Assembly: GCA_964489015.1 (NCBI GenBank) | Contig: CAZAXD010000002.1 | Location: 1 to 64,000, forward strand | Reading direction: 5' to 3' | DNA length: 64,000 bases | From: JAPYWM01 sp964489015 | Lineage (GTDB): Bacteria > Bacteroidota > Bacteroidia > SpSt-205 | In this document: positions 16,736-25,375 of the stretch, piece by piece | Layout of the letters: each line of letters opens with the position of its first letter | Position numbering within the stretch: position 1 is the stretch's first letter | Position numbers and translations under genes: made by a program | Notes under the pieces: model-generated | What the model saw: only the letters and a program-made list of their open reading frames with translations | Told to the model about the DNA's origin: nothing | Database searches by the model: none

Positions 16736-17527
16736 ATGCGAATCCTTTTCGTCATGAGCCTACTTGGCTTATGGGCCCAGTCAGTGGATGAACTGTGGGC
16801 CAAGCGTGATGAAGTGGAAGCAGCTAAGCAAGCGATACGACTGCTCGAAGACGAACTCAAGCAAAATCCGCATGACTTGAGGCGCATCCTCCGTCTAAGT
16901 CGACTATACTACTTAGTGGGTGAGAGTATCAGCGAAAAGGAAAACAGAGAGGCCAAGCTAGCGCAATATGACCGTACCTTTCAGTTGTGTCGGGCGGAGT
17001 TGGCTCATCAATTAGGATTAGGCGACGAGGCCACCGACCAGGACATTGTGGCCAAAGCTGGCCCAACGCACTTGCCCCTCCTGTACTGGGCAGCGGCTGG
17101 TATCGCCCGCTGGGGTAAGCATGCGCCCTTCCGTCAAAAAATAGCTGCGCGCAGTACCATCCGACTGTACTGGGATAGAGTCTTTGCCCTCGATCCGGCC
17201 TATTTCCACGGGGGAGGCTACCGCTTCTTTGGCGGCTATTACGCGCTCGTGCCCACTATCACGGGAGAGCAGGACGTGAATAAATCGAAAGAGATGTTCG
17301 ACAAAGCCCTGCAGGTAGCGCCTTATTACTTAGAAACGAAGGTTCTGTATGCGGAGGCTTATGCCGCGCATCCGAAGGTCCGGGATCGAGAATTATTTCG
17401 TCGGCTCTTGAATGAGGTTTTACAGGCTGAACCCGGGAGTGATTTGGATTATGCAGCCGAAAATCGGCTTTCTCAGAGAAAGGCTAAGCGCTTGCTTTCC
17501 GAAGAAGCAGAAATTTTTGAAGACTGA
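16736..17527 (+). CDS. TRAP transporter TatT-type component
   Basis: 263-residue periplasmic protein. Short signal peptide MRILFVMSLLGLWA|QS, then helical repeats of TPR-like character: HDLRRILRLSRLYYLVG, a central YFHGGGYRFFGGYYA and KEMFDKALQVAPYYLETK. This matches the TatT family, first known from Treponema, where TatT trimers associate with the substrate-binding protein of a TRAP transporter. The gene lies five bases upstream of dctP in a tatT-dctP-dctQ-dctM order, which strongly supports the call. It may present the ligand, possibly hydrophobic, to DctP. Confidence 0.85.
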   Translation: MRILFVMSLLGLWAQSVDELWAKRDEVEAAKQAIRLLEDELKQNPHDLRRILRLSRLYYLVGESISEKENREAKLAQYDRTFQLCRAELAHQLGLGDEATDQDIVAKAGPTHLPLLYWAAAGIARWGKHAPFRQKIAARSTIRLYWDRVFALDPAYFHGGGYRFFGGYYALVPTITGEQDVNKSKEMFDKALQVAPYYLETKVLYAEAYAAHPKVRDRELFRRLLNEVLQAEPGSDLDYAAENRLSQRKAKRLLSEEAEIFED

Positions 17528-17531
17528 CACT

Positions 17532-18554
17532 ATGCGCTGGCTAATCTTCTTATGTTTAGCGGCGGCCCAGACGCCGATCAAGCTCCGAATGGGGTCAACC
17601 ATTCCCTACGATAGCCCGTGGGACGAGGCGGCTGATACCTATATCAAAGCCGTGCAGGAGCTAGTAGGGGGAGCAGGACAGGTAACGTTTCGCAAGTACT
17701 TTAGCGGGCAATTAGGCGGCGAATTAGAGATGTGTCGCAGTCTCCGCATGGGCACGCTCGACATAGGCCTCTTTTCTATAGGCGGTATGGCCGAGGGGTT
17801 CGGCATGCCCGAGCTTCAGGTGTTGGAAATGCCGTTTCTCTTCTCATCGGACGAAGAGGTGGACTTTGTACTGGAGCGGGTCTTTCCTGAGATTGATCGG
17901 CGGTTGCAGGAAAAGGGTGTCGTTCTGATTATGTGGGGCGTCAATGGCTGGCGACATTTTGGAAGCCGCGATAAGTCCATTCTGACACCAGCCGACCTCA
18001 AGGGGCTCAAGATGCGTTCTCAAGAAGCGGCCGTTTACGTGGAGATGTATAAAGCCTTTGGCGCTACGCCCATTCCGCTTTCTACCCCGGATGTTCTCCT
18101 TGCCCTCAAGAACAAAATGGTCGATGGCTTTGACCAGACCGTGGTATTTGCCATGTCCACGGGCTGGCTGCAGCAAGTACGGCATGTTACGCTCTCGTAT
18201 CATGTCTATCAGCCGGGGGCGATCGTGATGTCTAAAAAAGTATTCGACCGCTTACCACCTTCTATTCAAAAGGCCCTGCGTCTGGAGGGGCGGCGGGCTG
18301 AGCTTCAAAAGCGGGGACTAGAGATCGTACGTAACGAAGAGAAGTCCATCTTGGCTTCCGCTCAGAAAGATCCGAATGTGCGCTTTCATCAGCTCTCGGA
18401 GCAGCAGCGCCAAGCCTTTGTCAAAGCAGCTCAGGCTGCCTATCCCAAAATAGAGGCGGCTGTCGGGCCGGAAGGAAAGGCGCTTTTGGCTAGAATTCGC
18501 GCTGCGCAAGCGGAATTTCGCCGGCAAAAAACTAAGCCTACCCCTTCCAAATGA
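17532..18554 (+). CDS. dctP: TRAP transporter substrate-binding protein DctP
   Basis: Periplasmic receptor of the TRAP importer. About 340 residues with signal peptide MRWLIFLCLAAA|QT and the DctP pattern: MGSTIPYDSPW near the start, a central MPFLFSSDEEVD, and ADLKGLKMRSQEA, whose Arg usually binds the carboxylate of the ligand. The open frame extends upstream, but ATG 17532 gives the signal peptide and sits five bases after tatT, so it is the start. The protein ends in a basic tail (RRQKTKPTPSK). Coupled to dctQ by ATGA. The ligand cannot be predicted. Confidence 0.92.
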   Translation: MRWLIFLCLAAAQTPIKLRMGSTIPYDSPWDEAADTYIKAVQELVGGAGQVTFRKYFSGQLGGELEMCRSLRMGTLDIGLFSIGGMAEGFGMPELQVLEMPFLFSSDEEVDFVLERVFPEIDRRLQEKGVVLIMWGVNGWRHFGSRDKSILTPADLKGLKMRSQEAAVYVEMYKAFGATPIPLSTPDVLLALKNKMVDGFDQTVVFAMSTGWLQQVRHVTLSYHVYQPGAIVMSKKVFDRLPPSIQKALRLEGRRAELQKRGLEIVRNEEKSILASAQKDPNVRFHQLSEQQRQAFVKAAQAAYPKIEAAVGPEGKALLARIRAAQAEFRRQKTKPTPSK

Positions 18555-19075
18555 CGGCGTATTTGCGTTTGCAGGCTGCTATCTACAGCCTAGAAAAAAC
18601 GATAGCGGCTCTGCTGTTTTTAGCTTTGGCGCTGATTGTACTGGGCGGGACTTTTTCGCGCTACGTCCTGGAAACCCCGTGGTATGGTACTGATCGCCTG
18701 GCAACCTATGTTTTCATGGTACTTTGTTTTTGGGGCATCCAAATGGCTAGTAGCTATTATGAGCATATCCAGATTGAGATCGTGTCAAAGTGGCTCCGTG
18801 GCCGGGCCAAAGCCTTTTTATCAGCCGGCGCTCACCTTGTCTCTAGTGTATTCTTGGCTCTTCTGAGCTGGTGGAGTTGGCAGTACGTCCTGCTCTCCAG
18901 GGCTCAAGCCGAGGTCGATCTCGTTTTACAACTCCCCTTATGGTGGATATATAGCTTTTTTACGTTAGCGGCTACTGTATCTGCCATCCGTTATTTAGTA
19001 GGGGCATTTTTATGGGTCTGGGTCAGTTTAGGTCGCTTGCAGCCTGAAGACTTCCAAAGAAGATCCCTCTTATGA
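18551..19075 (+). CDS. dctQ: TRAP transporter small permease DctQ
   Basis: 174-residue inner-membrane protein with four predicted helices, the small subunit that bridges DctP and DctM. The second segment TFSRYVLETPWYGTDRLATY matches the DctQ signature, where an aromatic/Arg and W...E pattern is usual. It overlaps dctP upstream and dctM downstream by ATGA, so all three are translationally coupled. Confidence 0.9.
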   Translation: MTAYLRLQAAIYSLEKTIAALLFLALALIVLGGTFSRYVLETPWYGTDRLATYVFMVLCFWGIQMASSYYEHIQIEIVSKWLRGRAKAFLSAGAHLVSSVFLALLSWWSWQYVLLSRAQAEVDLVLQLPLWWIYSFFTLAATVSAIRYLVGAFLWVWVSLGRLQPEDFQRRSLL

Positions 19076-20331
19076 AGGGCTTTCTGATTATCCTGGTTTT
19101 TGTAGTACTAGTAGCCTTAGGCGTGCCGTTATTTGTGCTCTTAGGTGGGCTGAGTTTCTTGCTCTTTGGGGCTTATGAGCCTTTGCCCCCGGAGGCTATT
19201 ATTAAGTACATGCTTGAGACGATAGCGAAGCCTGCGCTTTTATCGATACCACTTTACATTTTACTAGGGGCTGTCATGAGTCGGGGCAAAGTCGCTGCCC
19301 ACTTGGTGGCCTTAATGGAGGCCGCGCTGGGCTGGTTACCGGGTGGTCTGGCGGTGGCGGCGGTTTTGGCTTGTATGGCTTTTGGGGCCATATCTGGCTC
19401 GTCACCGGTGACTATGGTGGCGATTGGAAGCCTCATGCTTCCGGCTATGCGGGGTGCTGGCTATCCAGAAGCCCTGGCCTTAGGGGCTGTGGTTGTGGGC
19501 GGGTCTTTAGGAATTCTCATTCCGCCCAGTATCCCCATGATTGTCTTTGGGATTGTTACCCGTACGGATATTGAAAAGCTTTTTTTGGCAAGCATCATAC
19601 CGGGGCTTGTGGCGGGGGTGAGCATGACGTTGGTAGCGGTGCTGTGGGGATGGCTTGCTCGCCTAGGTCGTAAGCCGTTTGAACTGCGTACCTTGCTTAG
19701 AGCACTTTGGCGAGCTCTACCAGCACTGGGCCTGCCTGCTCTGGTACTGGGTGGTATTTATGGCGGACTCTACAATGTCACCGAATCCGCTGCTGTCGCT
19801 GCATTATACGTTCTAGTGCTCGAAGCTTTGGTCTACCGGGAATTACGCTGGAGCTTGCTGCAGGATGCCTTGGCCGAGGCTGTGACGGCTCTGGGGAGTA
19901 TTATTGTGATTGTCTTTATGGCCTCGCTGCTAAGTTATTTCCTAATCTTAGCAGAACTGCCTTTTTGGGTTAGTGATCAAGTGGAAAGTCTAAACCTTCA
20001 CGAGGCGGGCTTTCTGTGGCTGGTCCTGGGCCTACTGCTGATAGCGGGTATGTTTATGGATACGCTGTCAGCTATCTTGGTTTTGGCTCCCATTTTCCTG
20101 CCTACCGCGCAAGGGCTTGGCATTTCCCCGATCCTCCTCGGCGTTCTGTTTATCATTGCTTTAGAGATTGGCTATGCCACGCCGCCAGTGGGGCTCAATC
20201 TATTTGTGGCGATGGGTTATTTCAAGCGCTCGATGGGGGAGGTGGCCCGAGCTTCTATTCCCTTCATGCTAGTCCTACTGCTGACGGCGGTTGTACTTAT
20301 CCTCCGTCCGCAGTGGTTGGGCTTTGGATAA
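19072..20331 (+). CDS. dctM: TRAP transporter large permease DctM
   Basis: 419-residue polytopic inner-membrane protein, the sodium-driven transport subunit. Hallmarks of DctM are visible: ALGVPLFVLLG near the start, the AFGAISGSSPVTMVAIGS and LGILIPPSIPMIVFG segments, ITE-like NVTESAAVAALY, and the C-terminal GYATPPVGLNLFVA. The operon ends with this gene; its last 35 bases overlap the end of the convergent glycosyltransferase gene. Confidence 0.94.
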   Translation: MKGFLIILVFVVLVALGVPLFVLLGGLSFLLFGAYEPLPPEAIIKYMLETIAKPALLSIPLYILLGAVMSRGKVAAHLVALMEAALGWLPGGLAVAAVLACMAFGAISGSSPVTMVAIGSLMLPAMRGAGYPEALALGAVVVGGSLGILIPPSIPMIVFGIVTRTDIEKLFLASIIPGLVAGVSMTLVAVLWGWLARLGRKPFELRTLLRALWRALPALGLPALVLGGIYGGLYNVTESAAVAALYVLVLEALVYRELRWSLLQDALAEAVTALGSIIVIVFMASLLSYFLILAELPFWVSDQVESLNLHEAGFLWLVLGLLLIAGMFMDTLSAILVLAPIFLPTAQGLGISPILLGVLFIIALEIGYATPPVGLNLFVAMGYFKRSMGEVARASIPFMLVLLLTAVVLILRPQWLGFG

Positions 20332-21511
20332 GACTATGCGCTTCTGATAGAAAAGCTTTAGCATGGGCCTCAAGGTCAGAGAAGCGTCTAATCCAGGCTT
20401 GATTGTATTCGGCAATCTTAGAACGTACGCTGGTTTGCATCTGCTCTAAGTCCATTAGGGCCTGCGCTAGATTAGCTGGGGTGAAGGGGTGAATGAGAAG
20501 GGCATTATATCCGTGGGTGGCGATTTCGAGATTGCCTGGGATAGCATTGAGGAGCGGTACAGCTCCGGCGGCACGCCCTTCAGCCACGGCATAACTGTAA
20601 CCGTCATAGCTTGGGGCTGAAATAAACCCTGTCACTACCTGCCACAAAGCAGCCATGGCCTCTGTACTAAGCTTATTACTTATGTGTATTATTTTTTCGG
20701 AAAAAGATTTTGAAATAGATTTTAGTATTCTTTTTACCTCATGATCGGTACCATAGAGGCCGCCTAAGAGAATGAGTCCCAAGGTTCCCCCTTTTTCCAA
20801 ATAGCGCCAAAAACCTCTTAGGATAATATCAGCTTGATAAAACCGATTGGCGCCGCGAGGGGATAGGACCCAGCCATTAGACTGAAGTAGGACGGGTAGG
20901 AGAGCAGAGAGGGGGCCCGATTGATTTGATATCTGAATCCCTGCAGGCAGCTCCATTATTTTTGTTTTACTTTTTCCTAAAAATTTTATTGATTCACAAA
21001 TAGTATAATTATCTCCTAAACATAGGTCGCTGTGGCGGATAGTGGGGCGCAAAAGCCGGGGCATGATTTGGCGTCGGGTCCAGACTCGTAGGCTTGTTAG
21101 GGGAGTGTGGGGTGAGTCGAGCCAGGGACGGGCCTGGTGGGTTTGACGGTATTCTAGCACATCGGCGCCCATAGCAAAGGGCGCATAGGGGCGGAATCCG
21201 CTGGCATAGGTCCAAACGCCAAAAGGGGTTAGGTGGATGGGGTGGGCTAGGTCAATGCGATGCCGATGCATGGCAGTCCGCAGGGCCTTGGCGCGATGAA
21301 GAAAGCCCCAAAGGTTAGGCCGCTGCATAGGATGGCTGCCTACCAGGACGTAAGGAATAGGAGGACTCGTTAGCAACAAGCCATCTTTTATTATCTCCTG
21401 GGGAGGTACTTCGGCGCCAAACACTACTACTTCAGCTCCGGCACGGGCCAGCGCCGCCGCCCATCGCCGCATATGGAGGTCTCGCGGTGAACCGACTAGG
21501 CCAAGCCTCAC
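20297..21511 (-). CDS. GT4-like glycosyltransferase
   Basis: 404-residue protein with a GT-B layout. The N-terminal Rossmann half begins MRLGLVGSPRDLHMRRWA; the C-terminal half has LSPRGANRFYQADI, a GLYG(T) loop, and the late motif SYDGYSYAVAEGRAAGAVPL with the E-x7-E-like acidic pattern of family GT4. Cytoplasmic or membrane-peripheral sugar transfer is expected; donor and acceptor are unknown. The start is GTG and overlaps the stop codon of the upstream gene (GTGA). The 3' end overlaps dctM by 35 bases on the other strand. Local base composition around 20.6-21.0 kb is richer in A/T than the neighbours. Confidence 0.82.
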   Translation of the reverse strand: MRLGLVGSPRDLHMRRWAAALARAGAEVVVFGAEVPPQEIIKDGLLLTSPPIPYVLVGSHPMQRPNLWGFLHRAKALRTAMHRHRIDLAHPIHLTPFGVWTYASGFRPYAPFAMGADVLEYRQTHQARPWLDSPHTPLTSLRVWTRRQIMPRLLRPTIRHSDLCLGDNYTICESIKFLGKSKTKIMELPAGIQISNQSGPLSALLPVLLQSNGWVLSPRGANRFYQADIILRGFWRYLEKGGTLGLILLGGLYGTDHEVKRILKSISKSFSEKIIHISNKLSTEAMAALWQVVTGFISAPSYDGYSYAVAEGRAAGAVPLLNAIPGNLEIATHGYNALLIHPFTPANLAQALMDLEQMQTSVRSKIAEYNQAWIRRFSDLEAHAKAFLSEAHSLIQSPTTADGG

Positions 21512-21918
21512 AAATGGATAGCTAATTGGCTATCCTCTAATCGACGTGCTTCGAGACCACTGGCCCCGCTTTCAATAATAAGCCAGGATGCATCCCAAGC
21601 CCCCGTAGCATGCCTCTTTATGATTTCATGAAAAGAATTTATTTTTATTTTTTCATTTTCTATAATAGCAACGTATTGGGTTGGAAGGGGTTTGAGGAGG
21701 GGGAGGAGGGTGCGATGGAGATAGTCCTGGGCGCAGCCAGAAATGGGTTGGTGGGTGATAATTTCTACGAAGTGCCGATAAGGGAAGCGCACTTCAAAGC
21801 GAACGGGGGTGCCATGGGTGCGCCAATCGCTAAGAGCCGCTTTGATTTGCTGCGCTAGGGGGATCTCCTCTTCGGGCGTCAGGGGAGTCGGCAGCAAAAA
21901 ATGCCATCTTCGCTCCAT
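21508..21918 (-). CDS. conserved Bacteroidota protein of unknown function
   Basis: 136 residues, no signal peptide or membrane helix. The pattern LSDWRTHGTPVRFEVRFPYR followed by HFVEI and an SGCAQDYLHR segment resembles a small family found across Bacteroidota (often mislabelled 'ABC transporter ATPase' in databases, although it has no ATPase motifs). The conserved SGC is notable. It is coupled to the glycosyltransferase by GTGA. Its ATG overlaps the ATG of the divergent phosphopantetheinyl transferase gene within one CCATGG. Confidence 0.7.
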   Translation of the reverse strand: MERRWHFLLPTPLTPEEEIPLAQQIKAALSDWRTHGTPVRFEVRFPYRHFVEIITHQPISGCAQDYLHRTLLPLLKPLPTQYVAIIENEKIKINSFHEIIKRHATGAWDASWLIIESGASGLEARRLEDSQLAIHL

Positions 21919-22468
21919 GGGTCTAATTTACAAAGCGCGGCTCGATCAAATACACATTCATGTATGGCGTATCGAGGAGCCTGAGATCTGGCTGTGGAAA
22001 AATGCCGAGCTTTCCCCCAAGGAGGTGGATTATTTGGCTACGATTCACCATCCTCGGCGTCGGCTAGAATCTCTAGCCGCTCGTTGTGCCAAGGCGCGCC
22101 TGCCTGTTCAGCCATTCACGAGCCTCAGTCACAGCTATCCCTGGGCTGCGGCTGCCAATGCCCCTTACCCTTTGGGACTGGACATCGAGCGCAAACGTCC
22201 GTTCCCCGCTCATGTGCTCAATTACTTTTCACAAGATGCTGAAAGGAAGCGTATTAGCAAACTTAATATGACAGAATGGCATATTTGGTGTGCTAAAGAG
22301 GTTTCATACAAGCTATTATGTTCTGAATTTAGTAGTCTGTCATTTAAGAATGAACTTTTCTTTGATGGGCAGGAGCTTGTGTTTAGACGCGGGGCCATTG
22401 TCCGAAAGATTCATATAGTTTTTTTGGAACAGGAGGACTGGCTCTTAGCAGTTGGAAATTTTGCGTAA
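21917..22468 (+). CDS. 4'-phosphopantetheinyl transferase superfamily protein
   Basis: Transfers phosphopantetheine from CoA to carrier proteins (acyl or peptidyl carrier). About 183 residues. The two metal/catalytic motifs of the Sfp class are visible: LGLDIER and WCAKEVSYKLL (WxxKEA type). A preceding LSHSYPWAAA corresponds to the substrate-loop region. The true start is ATG 21917; upstream frame lies in the divergent gene. The start codon shares two bases with the opposed start codon. It is followed after eight bases by a LytTR regulator gene. Confidence 0.85.
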   Translation: MGLIYKARLDQIHIHVWRIEEPEIWLWKNAELSPKEVDYLATIHHPRRRLESLAARCAKARLPVQPFTSLSHSYPWAAAANAPYPLGLDIERKRPFPAHVLNYFSQDAERKRISKLNMTEWHIWCAKEVSYKLLCSEFSSLSFKNELFFDGQELVFRRGAIVRKIHIVFLEQEDWLLAVGNFA

Positions 22469-22476
22469 CTTGCATT

Positions 22477-23202
22477 GTGCGCGGGCTGCGGGTTTTAGCG
22501 GCCGAAGATGAAGAGGCTGCGCGTCGGCTTCTAGGTCGGTATCTGGCCCAGATACCAGAGGTAGCCGTGTTTGAACTGGCAGCTGACGGCGAAACGGCAC
22601 TAGAGCGGCTGTCTAATGAGAAGTGGGATGTCGTTTTGCTCGATATCGAGATGGCTGGTGTGGATGGCTTATACCTCATGAATTATATTGATAGCTTGGC
22701 ACACAAACCAGCGATTATTTTTACGACCGCTTATGGTGAGCATGCGGTAGCTGCTTTTGCGGGTGGGGCTGTGGATTATCTCTTGAAACCTTTTTCGCTG
22801 GATCGGCTCAAGCAGGCCTTTACGCGCGTGCAGCGATATCTGGTCACGACCGCTGGGGGCTCAGATAGTAGATTTGCCTTTCTCTCTGGTGATCGGTATG
22901 TAGTAGTCTCCTTGTCTGATATCGTAGCTATCTTTTTAGAGGAAGGTACGCTTATCTTAGAGGCGGGAGACCGAACGCTTTATACCGTACGAGCGCTTGC
23001 ACTCAAAGAAATAGAAGAGCGCCTGCCCTCGCCTCCTTTCTTACGCATTGCGCGGCAAACTATTGTCAATATCGATGCGATTCAAGAGGTCATTCCCTGG
23101 TTTTCAGGTCGGTACAAGCTCCTTATGAAAACCGAGCGCGTTTATTACTGTAGCCGTGAAAATGTTTCGGCCCTTCGGAAAGCCCTGGGCCTGAGTCAAT
23201 AG
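22477..23202 (+). CDS. LytTR-family response regulator
   Basis: Two-component response regulator, 241 residues. Receiver domain residues 4-120 with phosphoacceptor D56 in VVLLDIEMAG, acidic pair AAEDEE, and KPF motif. The LytTR DNA-binding domain follows (residues about 135-238) with FLRIARQTIVNIDAI and YKLLMKTERVYYCSREN. No kinase gene is adjacent. The start is GTG; TAACTTG, a near match to the -7 element that overlaps the previous stop codon, stands just upstream. Confidence 0.93.
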   Translation: MRGLRVLAAEDEEAARRLLGRYLAQIPEVAVFELAADGETALERLSNEKWDVVLLDIEMAGVDGLYLMNYIDSLAHKPAIIFTTAYGEHAVAAFAGGAVDYLLKPFSLDRLKQAFTRVQRYLVTTAGGSDSRFAFLSGDRYVVVSLSDIVAIFLEEGTLILEAGDRTLYTVRALALKEIEERLPSPPFLRIARQTIVNIDAIQEVIPWFSGRYKLLMKTERVYYCSRENVSALRKALGLSQ

Positions 23203-23203
23203 C

Positions 23204-24142
23204 ATGGTGCGCGCGCTGCTCCTGATAATCGGTCTGATTTTCGTGGGTTTTCTGGCTTACAAGCTATTTGATTATCTTTGGCCTAAGCAATCCGAAAAAG
23301 GCGTTACAGCTTCGCTGGAAACCTCAGTTGTAGATTCGCAGGACGTATCTCGAGAGGCTTTGCCCGTGGCGCCTGATTCTGCCCAGGTTGCCACACGACC
23401 TAAACGCTTAGAGTCAGGCTCTCCTGCCGATAAAGTCCTGCCCTCAGATCTACTTCAACTGGAGCATCTGCAAGCTTCTGGGGCCAGGTGTCAGCCTGTA
23501 CATCATAAGTACTACGCCTTGTGCTACGATGAGGCGCATGAGCAGGCGCGCTGGACGGTTTATGTGCTGTCTGGTGCGAATCTGAAGCGAGGTCACTGGC
23601 GCCGGACGCAGGACTTTCGGCCGGACCCTTTTGTCAGCACGGGGTCGGCGCAGTTGTCCGATTACCGTCGAAGCGGGTATGATCGGGGGCATCTCGTGCC
23701 GGCAGGAGACTTCAAGTGGGACAGCCTAGGAATGAGCGAAACGTTTTATTTATCCAATACGTCCCCGCAGTTGCATGGATTTAATGCAGGGATTTGGGAA
23801 GCGCTTGAGCGGGCCGTACGGGGCTGGGCCAAACAAAAAGGCCGTCTAGTAGTTTACACAGGGCCTGTGCTGAGGCCTAATCAAAAGCGAATTGCCGGGC
23901 GCGTCACTGTGCCGGATAGTTTTTACAAGGTCCTGTATTGGATGTCATCCAGTCGAGTAGAAGCCCTCGGCTTTCTCGTACCGCACCGGGAAATGGAGGG
24001 TGATCCGCTGCGCTATGCGGTTTCTGTCGATGTCGTCGAGCAAGTGACAGGGCTGGACTTTTTTCCGGTGCTGCCAGACGAGTGGGAGACCCCTGCCGAA
24101 CGTACTTATAAGCGAGATAGCTGGCGCCTGCAAAAGCGCTAA
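23204..24142 (+). CDS. membrane-anchored or secreted DNA/RNA non-specific endonuclease
   Basis: NUC1-type endonuclease, 312 residues. N-terminal membrane helix (LLLIIGLIFVGFLAYKLF), a low-complexity linker to about residue 75, then the nuclease domain with SGYDRGHLVPAGDF (D160, R161, G162, H163, the His being catalytic) and the metal-site LSNTSPQLHGFN (Asn). CysKYYALCYD before it is typical. The enzyme would act outside the cytoplasm on free nucleic acid. It starts at ATG one base after the LytTR gene. Confidence 0.92.
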   Translation: MVRALLLIIGLIFVGFLAYKLFDYLWPKQSEKGVTASLETSVVDSQDVSREALPVAPDSAQVATRPKRLESGSPADKVLPSDLLQLEHLQASGARCQPVHHKYYALCYDEAHEQARWTVYVLSGANLKRGHWRRTQDFRPDPFVSTGSAQLSDYRRSGYDRGHLVPAGDFKWDSLGMSETFYLSNTSPQLHGFNAGIWEALERAVRGWAKQKGRLVVYTGPVLRPNQKRIAGRVTVPDSFYKVLYWMSSSRVEALGFLVPHREMEGDPLRYAVSVDVVEQVTGLDFFPVLPDEWETPAERTYKRDSWRLQKR

Positions 24143-24147
24143 CTTTG
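24140..24147 (+). promoter_or_regulatory. -7 element of the GNAT gene, overlapping the nuclease stop codon
   Basis: TAACTTTG; its first three bases are the TAA stop codon of the nuclease gene. It ends three bases before the GTG at 24151, which is why I prefer GTG over the TTG inside the motif. Confidence 0.6.
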
Positions 24148-24150
24148 GCC

Positions 24151-25356
24151 GTGCGGATACAGCCAGTTAATAATCGCCTTACCTGGCGCTGGTTTTTGGA
24201 TTTTCCTCGGAGCTTGTATGAGGATGATCCAAACTGGGTAGCGCCCCTTGACATGGAGATACGAAGCATCTTTGATCCCCGGCGAAATCCCCATTTTGCG
24301 GAAGGGGCTGCTCGGCTCTGGGTGCTGCAGAATTCTAAAGGTCAGATACTGGGACGGATAGCTGCTTTTGTTTACTTTCCTAAAGCGCGACGCTACGTCG
24401 TGCCGACGGGGGGTATCGGCTTTTTTGAGTGTATCGATGACTATCCCGTAGCCGAAGCGTTGCTAGCGCAAGCCCAGAGCTGGCTAGCCGAGCAGGGGCT
24501 CCAAGCAGCAGATGCTTGTGTCAATTTTGGAGAAAACGATCGCTTCTGGGGGGTTCTGGTTGAAGGGTTCGATTCGCCGCCTGCCTATGGTATGCCTTAC
24601 AACAAGCCCTATTATGCAGACTTTTTAGCGCGGTATGGATTTGAGGTCTACTTTCGTCAGGAATCGCGAGAGCTTGACTTACGGACGATTCCTGAGCGGA
24701 TTGTCCGGATTGCCCAGCGCGCCGCGCAAAAGGCTGGTGTAACTTTTGCTTATCCCGATAAGGCTAATCTCCGAAAGTACGCGCTGGATTTCATGAGGAT
24801 TTACAACGATGCTTGGCAATTTCATGAACATTTTGTTCCGCTTACCCCGGAGCGGGTTTTGCGAATGGTGTCGCAATTAGCGGATGTGCTGATAGAAGAG
24901 ATGATTTATTTTGCGTATGTGGAGGGAGAGCCGGCGGGGGTGATTTTGGCGCTGCCGGATTTATATCAGATTTTTCGGCCGTGGCGCGGTCGGCCGGGGC
25001 TGTGGGACCTTTTGCGCTTTTTATGGCGAAAGCGTAAAAAATACGAGTGGTATCGACGTCGGGGTATTCTTACGCGGGCTCGGGTCATGCTCATGGGGGT
25101 TCGGCCTGCTTATCAGCGTCGCGGTCTCGAGTCTGCTTTAGCCTACCTGCCTATTCCGCCTGTCTTGGAGATGGGTATCACGCATGCGGAGCTCAGTTGG
25201 GTGGGTGATTTCAATCCCGCTATGTTAGCCGTATTAGAGGCTACCCAGGCGCGCCGCAGCAAGGTGCATTACACTTTTCGGCATTATTTCACGCCTGAGG
25301 CGCGCCAAAAGGCCCAAGCGCAAGGAACTCAGATCATTCAGCGCTCCATCGGTTAG
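24151..25356 (+). CDS. GNAT-fold N-acetyltransferase-like protein
   Basis: 401-residue protein of a conserved bacterial family with a GNAT-like fold; it is usually labelled 'GNAT family' or YghO-like and has no assigned reaction. Conserved segments: DFPRSLYEDDPNWVAPLDME near the start, GRIAAFVYF, GGIGFFECIDD, MPYNKPYYADFLARYGFE, LMGVRPAYQRRGLESAL and SWVGDFNPAM. The R/Q-x-x-G-x-A-like loop (YQRRGLESA) is where acetyl-CoA binds in GNATs. The GTG start follows a TAACTTTG element. The gene has its own promoter but almost no leader. Confidence 0.82.
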   Translation: MRIQPVNNRLTWRWFLDFPRSLYEDDPNWVAPLDMEIRSIFDPRRNPHFAEGAARLWVLQNSKGQILGRIAAFVYFPKARRYVVPTGGIGFFECIDDYPVAEALLAQAQSWLAEQGLQAADACVNFGENDRFWGVLVEGFDSPPAYGMPYNKPYYADFLARYGFEVYFRQESRELDLRTIPERIVRIAQRAAQKAGVTFAYPDKANLRKYALDFMRIYNDAWQFHEHFVPLTPERVLRMVSQLADVLIEEMIYFAYVEGEPAGVILALPDLYQIFRPWRGRPGLWDLLRFLWRKRKKYEWYRRRGILTRARVMLMGVRPAYQRRGLESALAYLPIPPVLEMGITHAELSWVGDFNPAMLAVLEATQARRSKVHYTFRHYFTPEARQKAQAQGTQIIQRSIG

Positions 25357-25363
25357 GCTTTGC

Positions 25364-25371
25364 TACCTTTG
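25364..25371 (+). promoter_or_regulatory. -7 element of the transsulfuration gene
   Basis: TACCTTTG ending four bases before the ATG at 25376. Confidence 0.7.
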
Positions 25372-25375
25372 CCCC

